Shown here one piece after another: positions 1 through 8,647 of a DNA stretch of 64,000 nt. The translations under genes were made by a program, and so were the position numbers. The DNA comes from Xylanimonas oleitrophica. GTDB taxonomy: Bacteria; Actinomycetota; Actinomycetes; Actinomycetales; Cellulomonadaceae. Position 1 is the first letter of the stretch, and every line of letters begins with the position of its first letter. Below the pieces are notes generated by a model that saw nothing but the letters and a program-made list of their open reading frames with translations, made no database searches and was not told where the DNA came from. The stretch is taken from assembly GCF_003244315.1 (NCBI RefSeq), contig NZ_QKWH01000010.1:1-64000 (forward strand), given 5' to 3'.

Positions 1-83
1 GGTCTCCTGTCGTGAGGCGGGCACGGACCGTCACCCTAGGGGCAACGCCCAGCCGGCTGCCAGGAGCCCTGTGGACGGAGCAC

Positions 84-743
84 TCAGCGCCGGGGCCGCC
101 GGCCGACCGCCGGGGCCAGCACGGCCAGCGCGACGGCCGCCAGCAGGTGCCACAGGGCGTGGCCTGACGCGGGGGTTCCCCACCAGCCGCCTGCGGCGCA
201 CCACGGCATGCCCGGTTCTGACAGGCGACCCACGGCCGCGCCGACGGCGAGCAGGGTCAGCGCCATCAGGCTGCGGCGTCGGACCTCGGGCCGGGCGCGG
301 ACCCGCAGCAGGGTGACGACGACGGCCACCACCGCCGTGACCGCCTGCGCGGCGGCCGACGCCGGTACGGAGACGGCGGCGAGCCCGACGTCGGCGAGGG
401 TGGGGGCGAGCCACCACCAGGTGCGCAGCGGCCGCCCGGTGAGGTCGGCGACGCCGTCCGCGGCGACGAGGGCGAGCGCGCCGAGCAGCGGCGGGTCGTG
501 CACGAGCGGGTTCCACGCCGGGGCGGGGCCGTGCTGCACGACGGAGCCGGCGCCGATGAGCACGGTGAGCACACCGAGGGCGACGCGGGGCGCGCGACCG
601 TCGTCGTCGGCGCGGGCCGCCCTGAGCAGCACCCATGCTCCCGCGAGCACGAACGCGAGGCTGGTGACGGTGCTGGCCGGCTCGGTCCACGGCCAGTCGC
701 CGGCCGGTTCGCAGCCGGTGGTCGTGGGCGCGTTCGGGAGCAC
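84..743 (-). CDS. CREST/ceramidase-like integral membrane protein
   Basis: 219-residue polytopic membrane protein with about seven hydrophobic segments. Seen: GAGSVVQHG (residues 64-72), an HD pair (82-83) and GHALWH (194-199). This spacing of Ser, His, Asp and two late His residues inside membrane helices resembles the CREST superfamily (alkaline ceramidases, PAQR receptors), which are metal-dependent membrane amidases. The start is GTG at 743. It is divergent from the GntR gene, with the palindromic operator lying between them, so both promoters could be controlled together. The substrate cannot be read from sequence. A non-enzymatic membrane protein is the alternative. Confidence 0.55.
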   Translation of the reverse strand: MLPNAPTTTGCEPAGDWPWTEPASTVTSLAFVLAGAWVLLRAARADDDGRAPRVALGVLTVLIGAGSVVQHGPAPAWNPLVHDPPLLGALALVAADGVADLTGRPLRTWWWLAPTLADVGLAAVSVPASAAAQAVTAVVAVVVTLLRVRARPEVRRRSLMALTLLAVGAAVGRLSEPGMPWCAAGGWWGTPASGHALWHLLAAVALAVLAPAVGRRPRR

Positions 744-788
744 CGTTCCAGTCTCGCCGCGTCCAGAGGTTGACGCCGCCCGGTGTCC

Positions 789-826
789 AGTGGTTCATTA
801 GTCGAGTAACGAACCACTGAACCACT
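789..826. promoter_or_regulatory. Palindromic operator of the GntR/YtrA-type repressor
   Basis: Bases 789-818 form a near-perfect 30-bp palindrome: AGTGGTTC at 789-796, its complement GAACCACT at 811-818, and matching inner bases around a central TCGA (26 of 30 positions symmetrical). GAACCACT is repeated directly at 819-826. The site sits just upstream of the GTG start of the GntR gene (838) and between two divergent genes, the usual position for an autoregulatory YtrA-family operator. The -35/-10 elements were not resolved. Confidence 0.6.
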
Positions 827-837
827 CAGGAGTCCCC

Positions 838-1233
838 GTGTTCGACGGCCCCGAGCCCATCTACCTCCAGATCGCGCAGATGATCCGGGGGCAGGTTCTC
901 GCGGGCGATCTCGCGGAGGAGGAGCAGGTCATGTCCACCACCCAGCTCGCCACCACCTTCCGCATCAACCCCGCCACGGCGCAGAAGGCGTTCGGGCAGC
1001 TCGTCGACGAGGGCGTGCTCTACAAGAGGCGCGGCCTGGGCATGTTCGTCGCCCCCGGGGCCCGTACCCGCCTCCTCGACCAGCACCGCGCCGCGTTCTT
1101 CGACGACGTCCTCCGCCCCGCCCTGGCGCAGGCAGACGTCCTCGGCATCTCCGCGGACGAGATCGTCGCCTACGTCCGTGGAGACAGCGGAGACAGCGGA
1201 GGCAGCACCCCCCATCCCAGGAAGGACGGCTGA
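838..1233 (+). CDS. GntR-family transcriptional regulator, YtrA subfamily
   Basis: 131-residue repressor-type protein. An N-terminal winged helix-turn-helix (about residues 5-75) is followed by only a short C-terminal helical tail, the size and architecture of the YtrA subfamily, which controls adjacent ABC transporters. The IYLQIAQMIRGQVL and TAQKAFGQLVDEGVLYKRRG segments match the family. The GTG start at 838 has an AGGAG-like ribosome site at 827-832. It is directly followed by an ABC ATPase gene (ATG one base after its stop), so the repressor and its transporter targets form one operon behind the palindromic operator. The inducer is unknown; cell-envelope antibiotics are the known signal for some relatives. 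Confidence 0.85.
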   Translation: MFDGPEPIYLQIAQMIRGQVLAGDLAEEEQVMSTTQLATTFRINPATAQKAFGQLVDEGVLYKRRGLGMFVAPGARTRLLDQHRAAFFDDVLRPALAQADVLGISADEIVAYVRGDSGDSGGSTPHPRKDG

Positions 1234-1234
1234 G

Positions 1235-2215
1235 ATGCCCACCCCCGAACCCTTCGGCGCCCGCCTCGACGACGTGGTGGTGCGTTACGGCCGCGCGACG
1301 CCCGCGCAGGAACCGGCGCACGATCCCGGGCAGCGCGACGCGGCGACCGCCCTCGCCGGCGCCACCGTGGCCTTCCGCCCCGGCGTCATCACCGGCGTGC
1401 TCGGCCGCAACGGCGCCGGCAAGACGACGATGCTGCAGCTCCTGGCAGGGCTCACGCGCCCCACCAGCGGCACCGTCGTCGTCGGCCCCGAGGGCGCCCT
1501 GGGCGACCCGTGGGAGGACGCGCGGCTCACCAGCGGCACGCAGCTCGTCCGCGAGAGCGGCGACCTCATGGAGGACGAGAGGGTGCGCACCAGCCTCGGG
1601 TACTACGCCGCCGTGCGGCCGTGCTGGGACGAGGAGCTCGCAGGCCGGCTCCTCGACCGGTTCGAGGTGGACGTGCGAAAGAAGCCCACGGCCCTCTCGC
1701 GGGGGAAGCTCTCGGCCGTCGGCGCCACCGTCGCGCTCGCGTCCCGCGCACCGCTGACCATCTTCGACGAGGTGTACCTCGGCATGGACGCCCCCACGAG
1801 GTACGCGTTCTACGACGAGATCCTCGCCGACTACGCCGCCCACCCCCGCACGATCCTGCTGTCCAGCCATCTGGTCGAGGAGGCCGAGCGCCTCTTCGAG
1901 GACGTCGTCGTGATCGACCGCGGCCGGGTGCTGCTCGCCGAGAGCGCCGACGAGATGCGCTCGCGCGGGTTCTCGCTGACCGGCCCGGCCAGCGCGGTGG
2001 AGCGCGCCGCCGCCGGACGGCGCGTGCTGCACCGCCAACAGCTCGGCGGCACCGTCCAGCTCACGCTCGAGGGCACGCCCGACGACGGCGAGCTCGCCGC
2101 CGCACGCGCCGCGGGCGTGGAGGTCGGCGGGGTAGGGCTCCAGGATCTCTTCGTCCGTCTCACCGAGCCCCGCGCCGAGCACGTCGCCCCCAACTCGAAG
2201 GAGACGGTCCGATGA
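1235..2215 (+). CDS. ABC transporter ATP-binding protein (YtrB-like)
   Basis: 326-residue nucleotide-binding subunit. Walker A is GRNGAGKT and Walker B is LTIFDEVYLGMD. The H-loop histidine is in ILLSSHLVEE. The signature region reads LSRGKLS instead of LSGGQ, a clear departure from canonical ATPases but seen in YtrB/YtrE-type exporters linked to GntR repressors. ATG 1235 was chosen over upstream in-frame ATG 1178 because it follows the regulator stop and has AGGAAGGA just upstream. It overlaps the next gene (permease) by ATGA. Probably supplies energy to the permease at 2212 for export or envelope-stress defence. Confidence 0.85.
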   Translation: MPTPEPFGARLDDVVVRYGRATPAQEPAHDPGQRDAATALAGATVAFRPGVITGVLGRNGAGKTTMLQLLAGLTRPTSGTVVVGPEGALGDPWEDARLTSGTQLVRESGDLMEDERVRTSLGYYAAVRPCWDEELAGRLLDRFEVDVRKKPTALSRGKLSAVGATVALASRAPLTIFDEVYLGMDAPTRYAFYDEILADYAAHPRTILLSSHLVEEAERLFEDVVVIDRGRVLLAESADEMRSRGFSLTGPASAVERAAAGRRVLHRQQLGGTVQLTLEGTPDDGELAAARAAGVEVGGVGLQDLFVRLTEPRAEHVAPNSKETVR

Positions 2216-2967
2216 CGGACACCGCCGCCCGCCAGATCGACCGCCGCGCGACCCGCGCCGCCCTCGACCACCTCTTCGGTGCCCAGCTCCTGTTCGGCGG
2301 TGCCTTCTGGCTCGTCTTCGCCCTCGTCATGGTCACGGTGCCAGTCCTCGTCAGCCGCTCCGGCGGCCAGATGGACACCGGCGTGCTCCACGCCACGGGC
2401 TACGCCGCCCGCTGGTTCGCCTTCGCGCTCGGCACCGCCGGTGTCGCCGCCGTGCTGACCATCCACCTGGCAGCCGGCGGCACCCGCCGTGCCCTGCACC
2501 GCGCGGCCGTGCTGTCCGCCCTCCTCGTGGTCGTGCTCTACGGCGCCCTGTTCGCCGTCGCACAGCTTGGCGAGCGCGCTCTGTGGGGAGGGCTCGGCTG
2601 GACGTGGGTCCGCCCGGGCGGGATCCCCGGCGACGGCGGCACCGGCATCGTGCTCGGTGCCGTGGGGGAGGGCCTGGCCTGCGCCACCTACGCTCTCGTG
2701 GGCTCCGCCGTCGCCGTGGCGTACCACCGGCTGCGGGCGCTGCGCGGCACGCTCGCCCTCCTCCCGTCCCTGGTGGTCCTCGCCCTGGCCGACATGGTCA
2801 CCGGCACCGGGACCGGCGGAGAGACGCTCGGGAACCTCGTCGCCACCGGCGCCGACACCGCACCCGCGCTCGTGACCGGGCTGGCCGGCGGCACCGCCGT
2901 CGCCGTGCTCGCCGCCGCCTGGCTCCACCTCTTCCTGCGCCGCGCCCAGCTGCGACCCCGCACCTGA
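2212..2967 (+). CDS. ABC transporter permease, YtrA-type locus
   Basis: 251-residue membrane protein with about six hydrophobic segments (for example near residues 22-45, 60-85, 95-115, 140-165, 175-190 and 215-240). It has no recognised catalytic motif. Start ATG 2212 overlaps the ATPase stop (ATGA), which implies translational coupling. It is the obvious membrane partner for the ATPase at 1235. Sequence conservation of such permeases is low, so family assignment rests on topology and position. Confidence 0.7.
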   Translation: MTDTAARQIDRRATRAALDHLFGAQLLFGGAFWLVFALVMVTVPVLVSRSGGQMDTGVLHATGYAARWFAFALGTAGVAAVLTIHLAAGGTRRALHRAAVLSALLVVVLYGALFAVAQLGERALWGGLGWTWVRPGGIPGDGGTGIVLGAVGEGLACATYALVGSAVAVAYHRLRALRGTLALLPSLVVLALADMVTGTGTGGETLGNLVATGADTAPALVTGLAGGTAVAVLAAAWLHLFLRRAQLRPRT

Positions 2968-3058
2968 GCGCACCGCACTCACCTGACCGCACCCACCGGA
3001 CACCGGCCTGACACCCGCCCGGCCGCACCCGCACCGACCGCACCAGAAGGAGCACACC

Positions 3059-4066
3059 GTGAGCACCTCACCGGTCGTGGAGGTCCACCACCTCCGCAAG
3101 CTGTACGGGGACCGGCCCGCCGCCCCGCCCGAGACGTCCCGCCCAGGCGCGGGGACGCGCGAGGGCCCCGGCGTGCACGACGTCTCGTTCACCGTGGCCG
3201 AGGGCGAGATCTTCGGCATCCTCGGCCCCAACGGAGCCGGCAAGACCACCACGGTAGAGCTCGTCGCCGGCATGCGCACCGCCGACGGCGGCACCGTCCG
3301 GGTGCTGGGCAACGACCCCCAGGCCCACCCGGAGGCTGTCCGCGAGGCCCTCGGCGTGCAGCTCCAGGAGTCCCAGCTCCACGCGAAGATCACCGTGGCC
3401 GAGGCGCTGCGCCTCTTCGCCTCGTTCTACCCCGCCCCGGCCGACACCGAGGAGCTGCTGCACGTCCTCGACCTCGCGGACCAGCGCGACACCCGGTTCG
3501 ACCACCTCTCCGGCGGGCAGAAGCAGCGGCTGTCCATCGCGCTGGCGCTCGTGGGCAACCCCAAGGTCGCGATCCTCGACGAGCTGACCACCGGGCTCGA
3601 CCCCGCCGCCCGCCGAGCCACCTGGGACTTCGTCGAACGGGTCCGCGACCGCGGCGTCACGATCCTGCTCGTCACCCACTTCATGGACGAGGCCGAGCGG
3701 CTGTGCGACCGTCTCGTCGTCATCGACGGCGGCCGGGTCGTCGCCGAGGGCACCCCCGCCGAGCTCGTGGACACCGGTGAGCGCACCGTCCGGCTCCGCG
3801 TCGCCGACCGCGACCACGACCGCGCGCTCGCCCTCCTCGTGCGCCTCGCCGACACCGACGACCACGTCTTCACCGTCACCGACGTGCGCACCGACCAGGG
3901 GCGCGCCGAGATCGAGGTGCTCGGCTCCCGGCGGGTCCTGTTCTCCGTCGTGCCGGCGCTCGCCGCCGCCGACCTCGTTCCCGACGACGTGCGCACCGTC
4001 CCCCGCACGCTCGAGGACGTCTTCGTCGACCTCACGGGGCGCACCTACGAGGAGGTCGGGTCATGA
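3059..4066 (+). CDS. ABC-2 type exporter ATP-binding protein
   Basis: 335-residue ATPase of the DrrA/CcmA (ABC-A) type. Walker A is GPNGAGKT, the signature is LSGGQKQR, Walker B is VAILDELTTGLD, and the H-loop is in LLVTHFMDEAE. A C-terminal extension of about 90 residues (after residue 240) is typical of drug/lipid exporters. An insertion of about 20 Pro/Gly-rich residues lies between the first strand and the HDVSF segment. GTG 3059 has AGAAGGAG about 8 bases upstream. It lies 91 bases after the preceding permease and overlaps the next permease by ATGA. Substrate unknown. Confidence 0.88.
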   Translation: MSTSPVVEVHHLRKLYGDRPAAPPETSRPGAGTREGPGVHDVSFTVAEGEIFGILGPNGAGKTTTVELVAGMRTADGGTVRVLGNDPQAHPEAVREALGVQLQESQLHAKITVAEALRLFASFYPAPADTEELLHVLDLADQRDTRFDHLSGGQKQRLSIALALVGNPKVAILDELTTGLDPAARRATWDFVERVRDRGVTILLVTHFMDEAERLCDRLVVIDGGRVVAEGTPAELVDTGERTVRLRVADRDHDRALALLVRLADTDDHVFTVTDVRTDQGRAEIEVLGSRRVLFSVVPALAAADLVPDDVRTVPRTLEDVFVDLTGRTYEEVGS

Positions 4067-4890
4067 CCGCGTCCACCACCACCGCCAGCACCCGCACCGC
4101 GCCGTCCCGGGCGCCCCGGGTCGTCGGCCTGCGCGGCTTCCCCACCCTGCTCGCCGTGGAGGCGCGCGTGTGGCTGAGGGAGGTCGGCACCGTGTTCTTC
4201 GCCCTCGCGTTCCCCACGGTGCTGCTCGTGGGCGTCGGGTTCGCCATCCCCGGCATGCGGGACGTGCTGCCCGCCGAGGCGTTCGGGCCGGAGTGGGAGG
4301 GCCGGCGCATGCTCGACGCGTACGTGCCCGCCGTGCTCGCGGTGGCGGTCGCCACCCCGGCCCTGACCACCATGCCCGTCGGCTTCGCGACGTTCCGCGA
4401 GCGCGGGGTGCTGCGCCGCCTGTCGACGACGCCGATGCGGCCGCAGGGCATCGTTCTCGCCCACCTGGTGATCAACCTGGCCGCGACCGTCGTGGCCACG
4501 CTGCTGGCGCTCGCCGTCGCGATCCCGCTGCTGGGCGTGGTCGCGCCCGCGAACGTGGCGGTGGTGCTGCTCGGGTTCCTCCTGGCCGTGGTGGCGATGT
4601 ACGCGATCGGCACTCTCGTGGCCGCCCGTGCACCTCGGGCGGGCACGGCGTCGGCGATCGGCTCGCTCGTCTACTTCCCGATGATGTTCTTCGCGGGGCT
4701 GTGGACGCCGGGGCCGATCATGCCGGACACCGTGGAGCGGGTCGCCCAGCTCACGCCTCTCGGGGCGGCGGCGCAGATGATGGGGGCCGGCTGGCAGGGG
4801 GAGCCGTTCCCCGCCCTGCAGCTCGTCGTGCTGCTGCTGTGGACGGCCGTGTGCCTGCCGCTCGGCGTCCGGCTGTTCCGCTGGACCTGA
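4063..4890 (+). CDS. ABC-2 type transporter permease
   Basis: 275-residue integral membrane protein with six predicted helices. The GFATFRERGVLRRLSTTPMRP loop and the PMMFFAGLWTP segment are typical of ABC-2 permeases partnered with DrrA-like ATPases. It is translationally coupled to the ATPase (start ATG 4063 inside its stop). Together they should make a small drug or lipid exporter, probably in the same GntR-controlled transcription unit as the 1235-2967 pair, although the 91-base gap before 3059 could hold another promoter. Confidence 0.85.
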   Translation: MTASTTTASTRTAPSRAPRVVGLRGFPTLLAVEARVWLREVGTVFFALAFPTVLLVGVGFAIPGMRDVLPAEAFGPEWEGRRMLDAYVPAVLAVAVATPALTTMPVGFATFRERGVLRRLSTTPMRPQGIVLAHLVINLAATVVATLLALAVAIPLLGVVAPANVAVVLLGFLLAVVAMYAIGTLVAARAPRAGTASAIGSLVYFPMMFFAGLWTPGPIMPDTVERVAQLTPLGAAAQMMGAGWQGEPFPALQLVVLLLWTAVCLPLGVRLFRWT

Positions 4891-5007
4891 GCCGACGCCG
4901 TGCTCCTGCCCGTCTCCTGTCCCTGGCGCTCACGGCCCGGGGGCGTCCGGGACAGCACGAGGCGCCCCGGCCCAGCACCGGCCCGGGGCGCTCCGTACGC
5001 TGACCGG

Positions 5008-5739
5008 ATGAAGCCGTTCCTGCTGCTGGCCACGCGTGCCGAGGACGTCGCCGCCGACGGCGAGTACGAGGCGTTCTGCCGGTACGGCGGGCTGGTGCCC
5101 CAGCAGCTGCACCGGGTGCGGCTCGAGCGGGAGGCCATGCCGTCGGTGGACCTGGACGACTACGCGGGGATCATGGTGGGCGGCAGCCCTTTCAACGCGG
5201 CCGACCCGGAGGACACCAAGTCCGACGTGCAGCGGCGCGTGGAGAAGGAGATCGGTGCGCTGCTCGACGAGGTGGTCGAGCGGGACTTCCCGTTCCTGGG
5301 CGCCTGCTACGGGGTCGGCACGCTCGGCCGGCACCAGGGGGCCGTCGTCGACGACACCTACGCCGAGCCGATCGGTCCGGTCACCGTGGAGCTGACGCCC
5401 GACGGCGCGGCGGACCCGCTGCTGCACGGCCTGCCGTCGCGGTTCGAGGCGTACGTGGGGCACAAGGAGGCGGTGCGCGTGCTGCCGCCGGGTGCGGTGC
5501 TGCTGGCGACGTCGTCGGCCGCGCCGGTGCAGATGTTCCGGCTGAAGCAGAACCTGTACGCCACCCAGTTCCACCCGGAGCTGGATCTGGCGGGCATCAC
5601 CGAGCGCATCGACGTGTACCGCACGTACGGGTACTTCCCGCCCGAGGACGCCGGCGCGGTGCTGGAGCGTGTCCGGTCCCGCGCCGTCACGGAGCCGATG
5701 CGGGTGCTGCGCAACTTCGTGCAGCGTTACGCCCGCTGA
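5008..5739 (+). CDS. Class I glutamine amidotransferase-like protein
   Basis: 243-residue free-standing GATase1 domain. The nucleophile elbow is GACYGVG (Cys near residue 98), and the catalytic His and Glu are in QFHPELD near residue 190. Free-standing domains like this are annotated as GMP synthase-like glutamine amidotransferases; some hydrolyse gamma-glutamyl compounds rather than feeding ammonia to a partner. ATG 5008 is preferred because the in-frame upstream stretch (from 4900) shows no homology-like sequence. No synthetase partner is adjacent, so the substrate is open. Confidence 0.8.
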   Translation: MKPFLLLATRAEDVAADGEYEAFCRYGGLVPQQLHRVRLEREAMPSVDLDDYAGIMVGGSPFNAADPEDTKSDVQRRVEKEIGALLDEVVERDFPFLGACYGVGTLGRHQGAVVDDTYAEPIGPVTVELTPDGAADPLLHGLPSRFEAYVGHKEAVRVLPPGAVLLATSSAAPVQMFRLKQNLYATQFHPELDLAGITERIDVYRTYGYFPPEDAGAVLERVRSRAVTEPMRVLRNFVQRYAR

Positions 5740-5762
5740 CGCGGCTCGCCCCGGGACGACGA

Positions 5763-5796
5763 CGGCCGGCCGCCCTCCGGGGAGGACGACCGGCCG
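5763..5796. terminator. Stem-loop between convergent genes
   Basis: CGGCCGG at 5763-5769 pairs with CCGGCCG at 5790-5796, with an inner CCTC/GAGG stem. It lies between the ends of two convergent genes (amidotransferase and M6 peptidase) and could terminate both. There is no T-run, as is common in very GC-rich genomes. Confidence 0.45.
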
Positions 5797-5833
5797 CCGG
5801 GGCCGGTGGTCGCGACAGGCGCGACCGGACGGG

Positions 5834-8473
5834 TCAGCCCACGACCCGCCAGGGGCCGTACGCGTCACCGGGGGCCTGGTTGCGGGTCCACCACTGGGCC
5901 ACGTACTTCGTGCCCGCGTGCTTGACGGTCTCGCCGCCGGTGTAGATCCGCGAGGGAGCCCACTCGGAGACGCCCTCGGCATCGGCCGGCTTGAGCTCCT
6001 GCCACGGGCCGTAGGGGTCACCGGGCGTCTGGCCCTGGGTCCACCAGGAGGCGAGCCAGGTGGCGCCCGCGTGGGTCACCGTGTCGCCGTTGGTGTAGAC
6101 CTTCGAGGCGTCCCAGGCCGCGGCGGCCGGGGGCTCGGGAGCGGAGCCCCCGTTGACCTTGATGGTCATGGTGCCCTTGTTGACGTTCTGCTTGACGACC
6201 TCGACGCGGGTGCCCGTGCCGGCCACGATCACGGAGTTCTGCGGGTTGGCCGTGTCGTAGTAGGCGTAGGGGTCGGTGTCGTCGAACACGGAGACGGGGT
6301 CCTGCTTGCCCACCTTGAGGGTGGTCATGCCGGCCGCCGTCTCGCGGTGCAGGTTGAGCTTGTCGGCCTTCTTGAGGCCGAACGTCGCGTCGAAGGACTG
6401 GATGCGGTTGCGGGCCACGGTGCCGTCCGACCAGCGCAGCGCGCCGGGGCGGGCGTCGACAGGCAGGGCCTGACCGGCGCCCGGGTGCTGCGACACGTTG
6501 TTGTCTCCGTACAACGAGTTCACGTACCAGATCAGCAGCCCGTCCTGGTACGGGAAGTGCTCGACGGTGTCGGGCTTGCTGAGCGGCCAGCCGAAGTTGT
6601 ACGGGCCGGTGGCCAGCGTGGAGTCGTACCCGCCGTACACCCGGTTCTCCACCAGGTAGTAGTGCTCGTACTCCTGGTCGTAGGCGCCGTCGGTCACCAG
6701 GACGAACCCGTTGCTCGCCCAGTCGCCCGTGCCCTGCTCGAAGTCCTCCACGAGGGCCTCGCCCACGGCGACGTCGTCGACCAGGAAGCCGAGCTCGTTG
6801 ACACCGCCGTCGGACACGTAGCGGAAGCGGAGCTGCGCGGTGGCCCCGGCGTACGCCGAGAGGTCCGCCGTCAGGTCCACCCACTGCCCGTCGGTGGTGC
6901 CGTCGATGCCGTAGCCGGTGTTGCCGCTGCCGGGCGTGGCCGGGCCGGAGCGGTTGGTCTCCACCGCCGTCCACGTCTCGCCGCCGTCGGTCGAGACCTC
7001 GACGTAGGCGTAGTCGTAGCCGACCTCGATGGCGTAGTTGGCCTTCGCCGTCAGGGTGGCGGCGTCGGGCACCACGAAGGCGGGCGACGCGATGGTCGAG
7101 TCGAGGTTGTTCGCGGTGCCGGAGTACACGTACTTGCCGTCGTGCGGCGCGGCCACCTCGATGCTCTGGACGCCGGGCGGCAGGTTCACGACGGCGGCCT
7201 GCGCGCCGAGCGTGGAGGCGTGGAACGCCGGGCCCAGGTCCACCGTGGCGGACTCGCCCGCGTCGACGGTCTCGTAGTCGAGCCAGCCGAGGTACAGCTT
7301 CTCGTGGGCACCCATGTGGTTGGGCGTGGTACCGATGGTGCCCTCCCCGTGGCCGAGCCAGGAGCCGGAGCTCATGAGCGTCCAGTAGGCGGTGCCGTTC
7401 TCCCCGCCCCGGGTGTCGTAGTAGTCGGGCAGGCCGAGGTCGTGGCCGAACTCGTGCGCGAACACGCCGAGGCCGCCGTTCTCGGGCTCGGTGGTGTAGT
7501 CGCGGATCCAGATGTCGGTGTCACCGATCTGCACGCCGCCGAGCTTCTCGTAGCCGGACGGGCCGTCGACGCCGAGGCCGCCCTGGTTGACCGCCCAGCG
7601 GTGCGACCAGATGGCCCACGGCGGGGCGCCGGCCTCCTCGCCCTCGCCGGCGTGGATCGCCTGGAAGTGGTCGATGTAGCCGTCGGGCTCGTTGATGATG
7701 CCGTCGCCGTCGAGGTCGTAGCGGTCCCAGACGTCGAACGACTGGAGGTAGGCGACGATCTCGTCCTTGGTCTTGCCCTGGGCGAGCTGCTGCTCGTACC
7801 AGGCGTTGGCCGTGTCCTGGATGAACGCGGTCATGGAGGCCTGCGTCTCGTCGCCCGCGGCGGAGGCGCCGCCGTAGGTGGCCTGGTTGTAGGGCACCTG
7901 GACCCAGTCGGAGACGTCGCCCTGCAGGTCGAAGCGGCCCGAGGACATCTCCTTGTAGACACCCTTGAAGGACTCGCCGCCCTGGTCCTCCAGCCCGGTG
8001 AAGAACATCTCCATGTAGTGCTCGCGGGAGAAGTCCTCCTCCCAGTAGGTGGAGTTGTCCTCCGCGGAGGGCTCGGGGATCTCGTTGTGGAGCGGGCCGA
8101 CGGGCGCGTCGGGGAAGTACGGGGAGGCGTTCTCGTCACCGAACTCCACGAGGATGCTGAAGAGCTGGGCCGTCTCCTGGACGCCGTACTCGACGAACTT
8201 GTCCGGGGCGATCTCGACGACCTTGGAGGCGTTCTTGCCGGTGCCCTTGGTCTGGACCTCGGCCTTGCCGGTCGCCACCATCTCGGCGGCCTGCATCTTG
8301 GCCTCGCGCTGCTTCGCGGCGAGGGTGTCGGGGCGGTCGTCCTCCTTGTGCGGCGCCGTCTGCGCCGGCGGGACGTCCTGGGTCGGCGCTGCGAACGCCG
8401 CACCCGGCGCGACGACGGCGCCCGCGAGCAGCACGGCCGCGGCACCGAAGGCGCATGTCATGCGTGACTTCAC
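5834..8473 (-). CDS. Secreted M6-family metallopeptidase (immune inhibitor A type) with two chitin-binding modules
   Basis: 879-residue exported protease. It has a signal peptide (Lys/Arg start, hydrophobic core, AFA-AP cleavage region near residue 29) and a propeptide. The M6 catalytic domain carries the zinc motif HEFGHDLGLPD (starting at residue 340), followed by a MAM/jelly-roll-like region with SDGGVNELGFLVDDV. Two C-terminal carbohydrate-binding modules of the ChtBD3/CBM5-12 type follow, each with a W-x-YTxGxTVxHxGxxWxAxWWTxxQxPGxxYGPW pattern (about residues 790-835 and 840-879). It probably degrades protein on chitin-rich material such as fungal walls or arthropod cuticle. Only about 170 bases of upstream sequence separate it from the Nudix gene. 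Confidence 0.93.
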   Translation of the reverse strand: MKSRMTCAFGAAAVLLAGAVVAPGAAFAAPTQDVPPAQTAPHKEDDRPDTLAAKQREAKMQAAEMVATGKAEVQTKGTGKNASKVVEIAPDKFVEYGVQETAQLFSILVEFGDENASPYFPDAPVGPLHNEIPEPSAEDNSTYWEEDFSREHYMEMFFTGLEDQGGESFKGVYKEMSSGRFDLQGDVSDWVQVPYNQATYGGASAAGDETQASMTAFIQDTANAWYEQQLAQGKTKDEIVAYLQSFDVWDRYDLDGDGIINEPDGYIDHFQAIHAGEGEEAGAPPWAIWSHRWAVNQGGLGVDGPSGYEKLGGVQIGDTDIWIRDYTTEPENGGLGVFAHEFGHDLGLPDYYDTRGGENGTAYWTLMSSGSWLGHGEGTIGTTPNHMGAHEKLYLGWLDYETVDAGESATVDLGPAFHASTLGAQAAVVNLPPGVQSIEVAAPHDGKYVYSGTANNLDSTIASPAFVVPDAATLTAKANYAIEVGYDYAYVEVSTDGGETWTAVETNRSGPATPGSGNTGYGIDGTTDGQWVDLTADLSAYAGATAQLRFRYVSDGGVNELGFLVDDVAVGEALVEDFEQGTGDWASNGFVLVTDGAYDQEYEHYYLVENRVYGGYDSTLATGPYNFGWPLSKPDTVEHFPYQDGLLIWYVNSLYGDNNVSQHPGAGQALPVDARPGALRWSDGTVARNRIQSFDATFGLKKADKLNLHRETAAGMTTLKVGKQDPVSVFDDTDPYAYYDTANPQNSVIVAGTGTRVEVVKQNVNKGTMTIKVNGGSAPEPPAAAAWDASKVYTNGDTVTHAGATWLASWWTQGQTPGDPYGPWQELKPADAEGVSEWAPSRIYTGGETVKHAGTKYVAQWWTRNQAPGDAYGPWRVVG

Positions 8474-8629
8474 TGTTCCTCCGAGGGTTCGATCCCCGTC
8501 TCTCGGTGGGCGGGGCCCGGATGGACACCGGTGTGTCCGGCGTCACCGTAAGGTCACGAACTTTTCACCCGCGTTACGAAAGGGCAGCCGTTACCGATAC
8601 GTAAGGGAAAGGCGGAAAGCCGCCACGAC

Positions 8630-8647
8630 ATGTCGCTATCGCGACAT
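8630..8647. promoter_or_regulatory. Inverted repeat upstream of the M6 peptidase
   Basis: ATGTCGC (8630-8636) and GCGACAT (8641-8647) form an inverted repeat with a 4-base spacer. It lies about 157 bases upstream of the peptidase start and overlaps the stop codon of the Nudix gene. It may be an operator for the peptidase promoter or a small terminator for the gene running into it. The bound protein is unknown. Confidence 0.35.

Noticed and set aside
1-838. Plus-strand frames at 71-316, 208-801 and 498-773
   Set aside because: They are mirror readings of the minus-strand membrane gene with Arg/Pro/Ser-biased composition and no domain.
5669-8467. A 932-codon plus-strand frame opposite the M6 peptidase
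   Set aside because: It is antisense to a clearly real secreted protease; the translation is Val/Gly/Leu/Asp/Arg-biased without domains, as expected from high-GC mirror frames.
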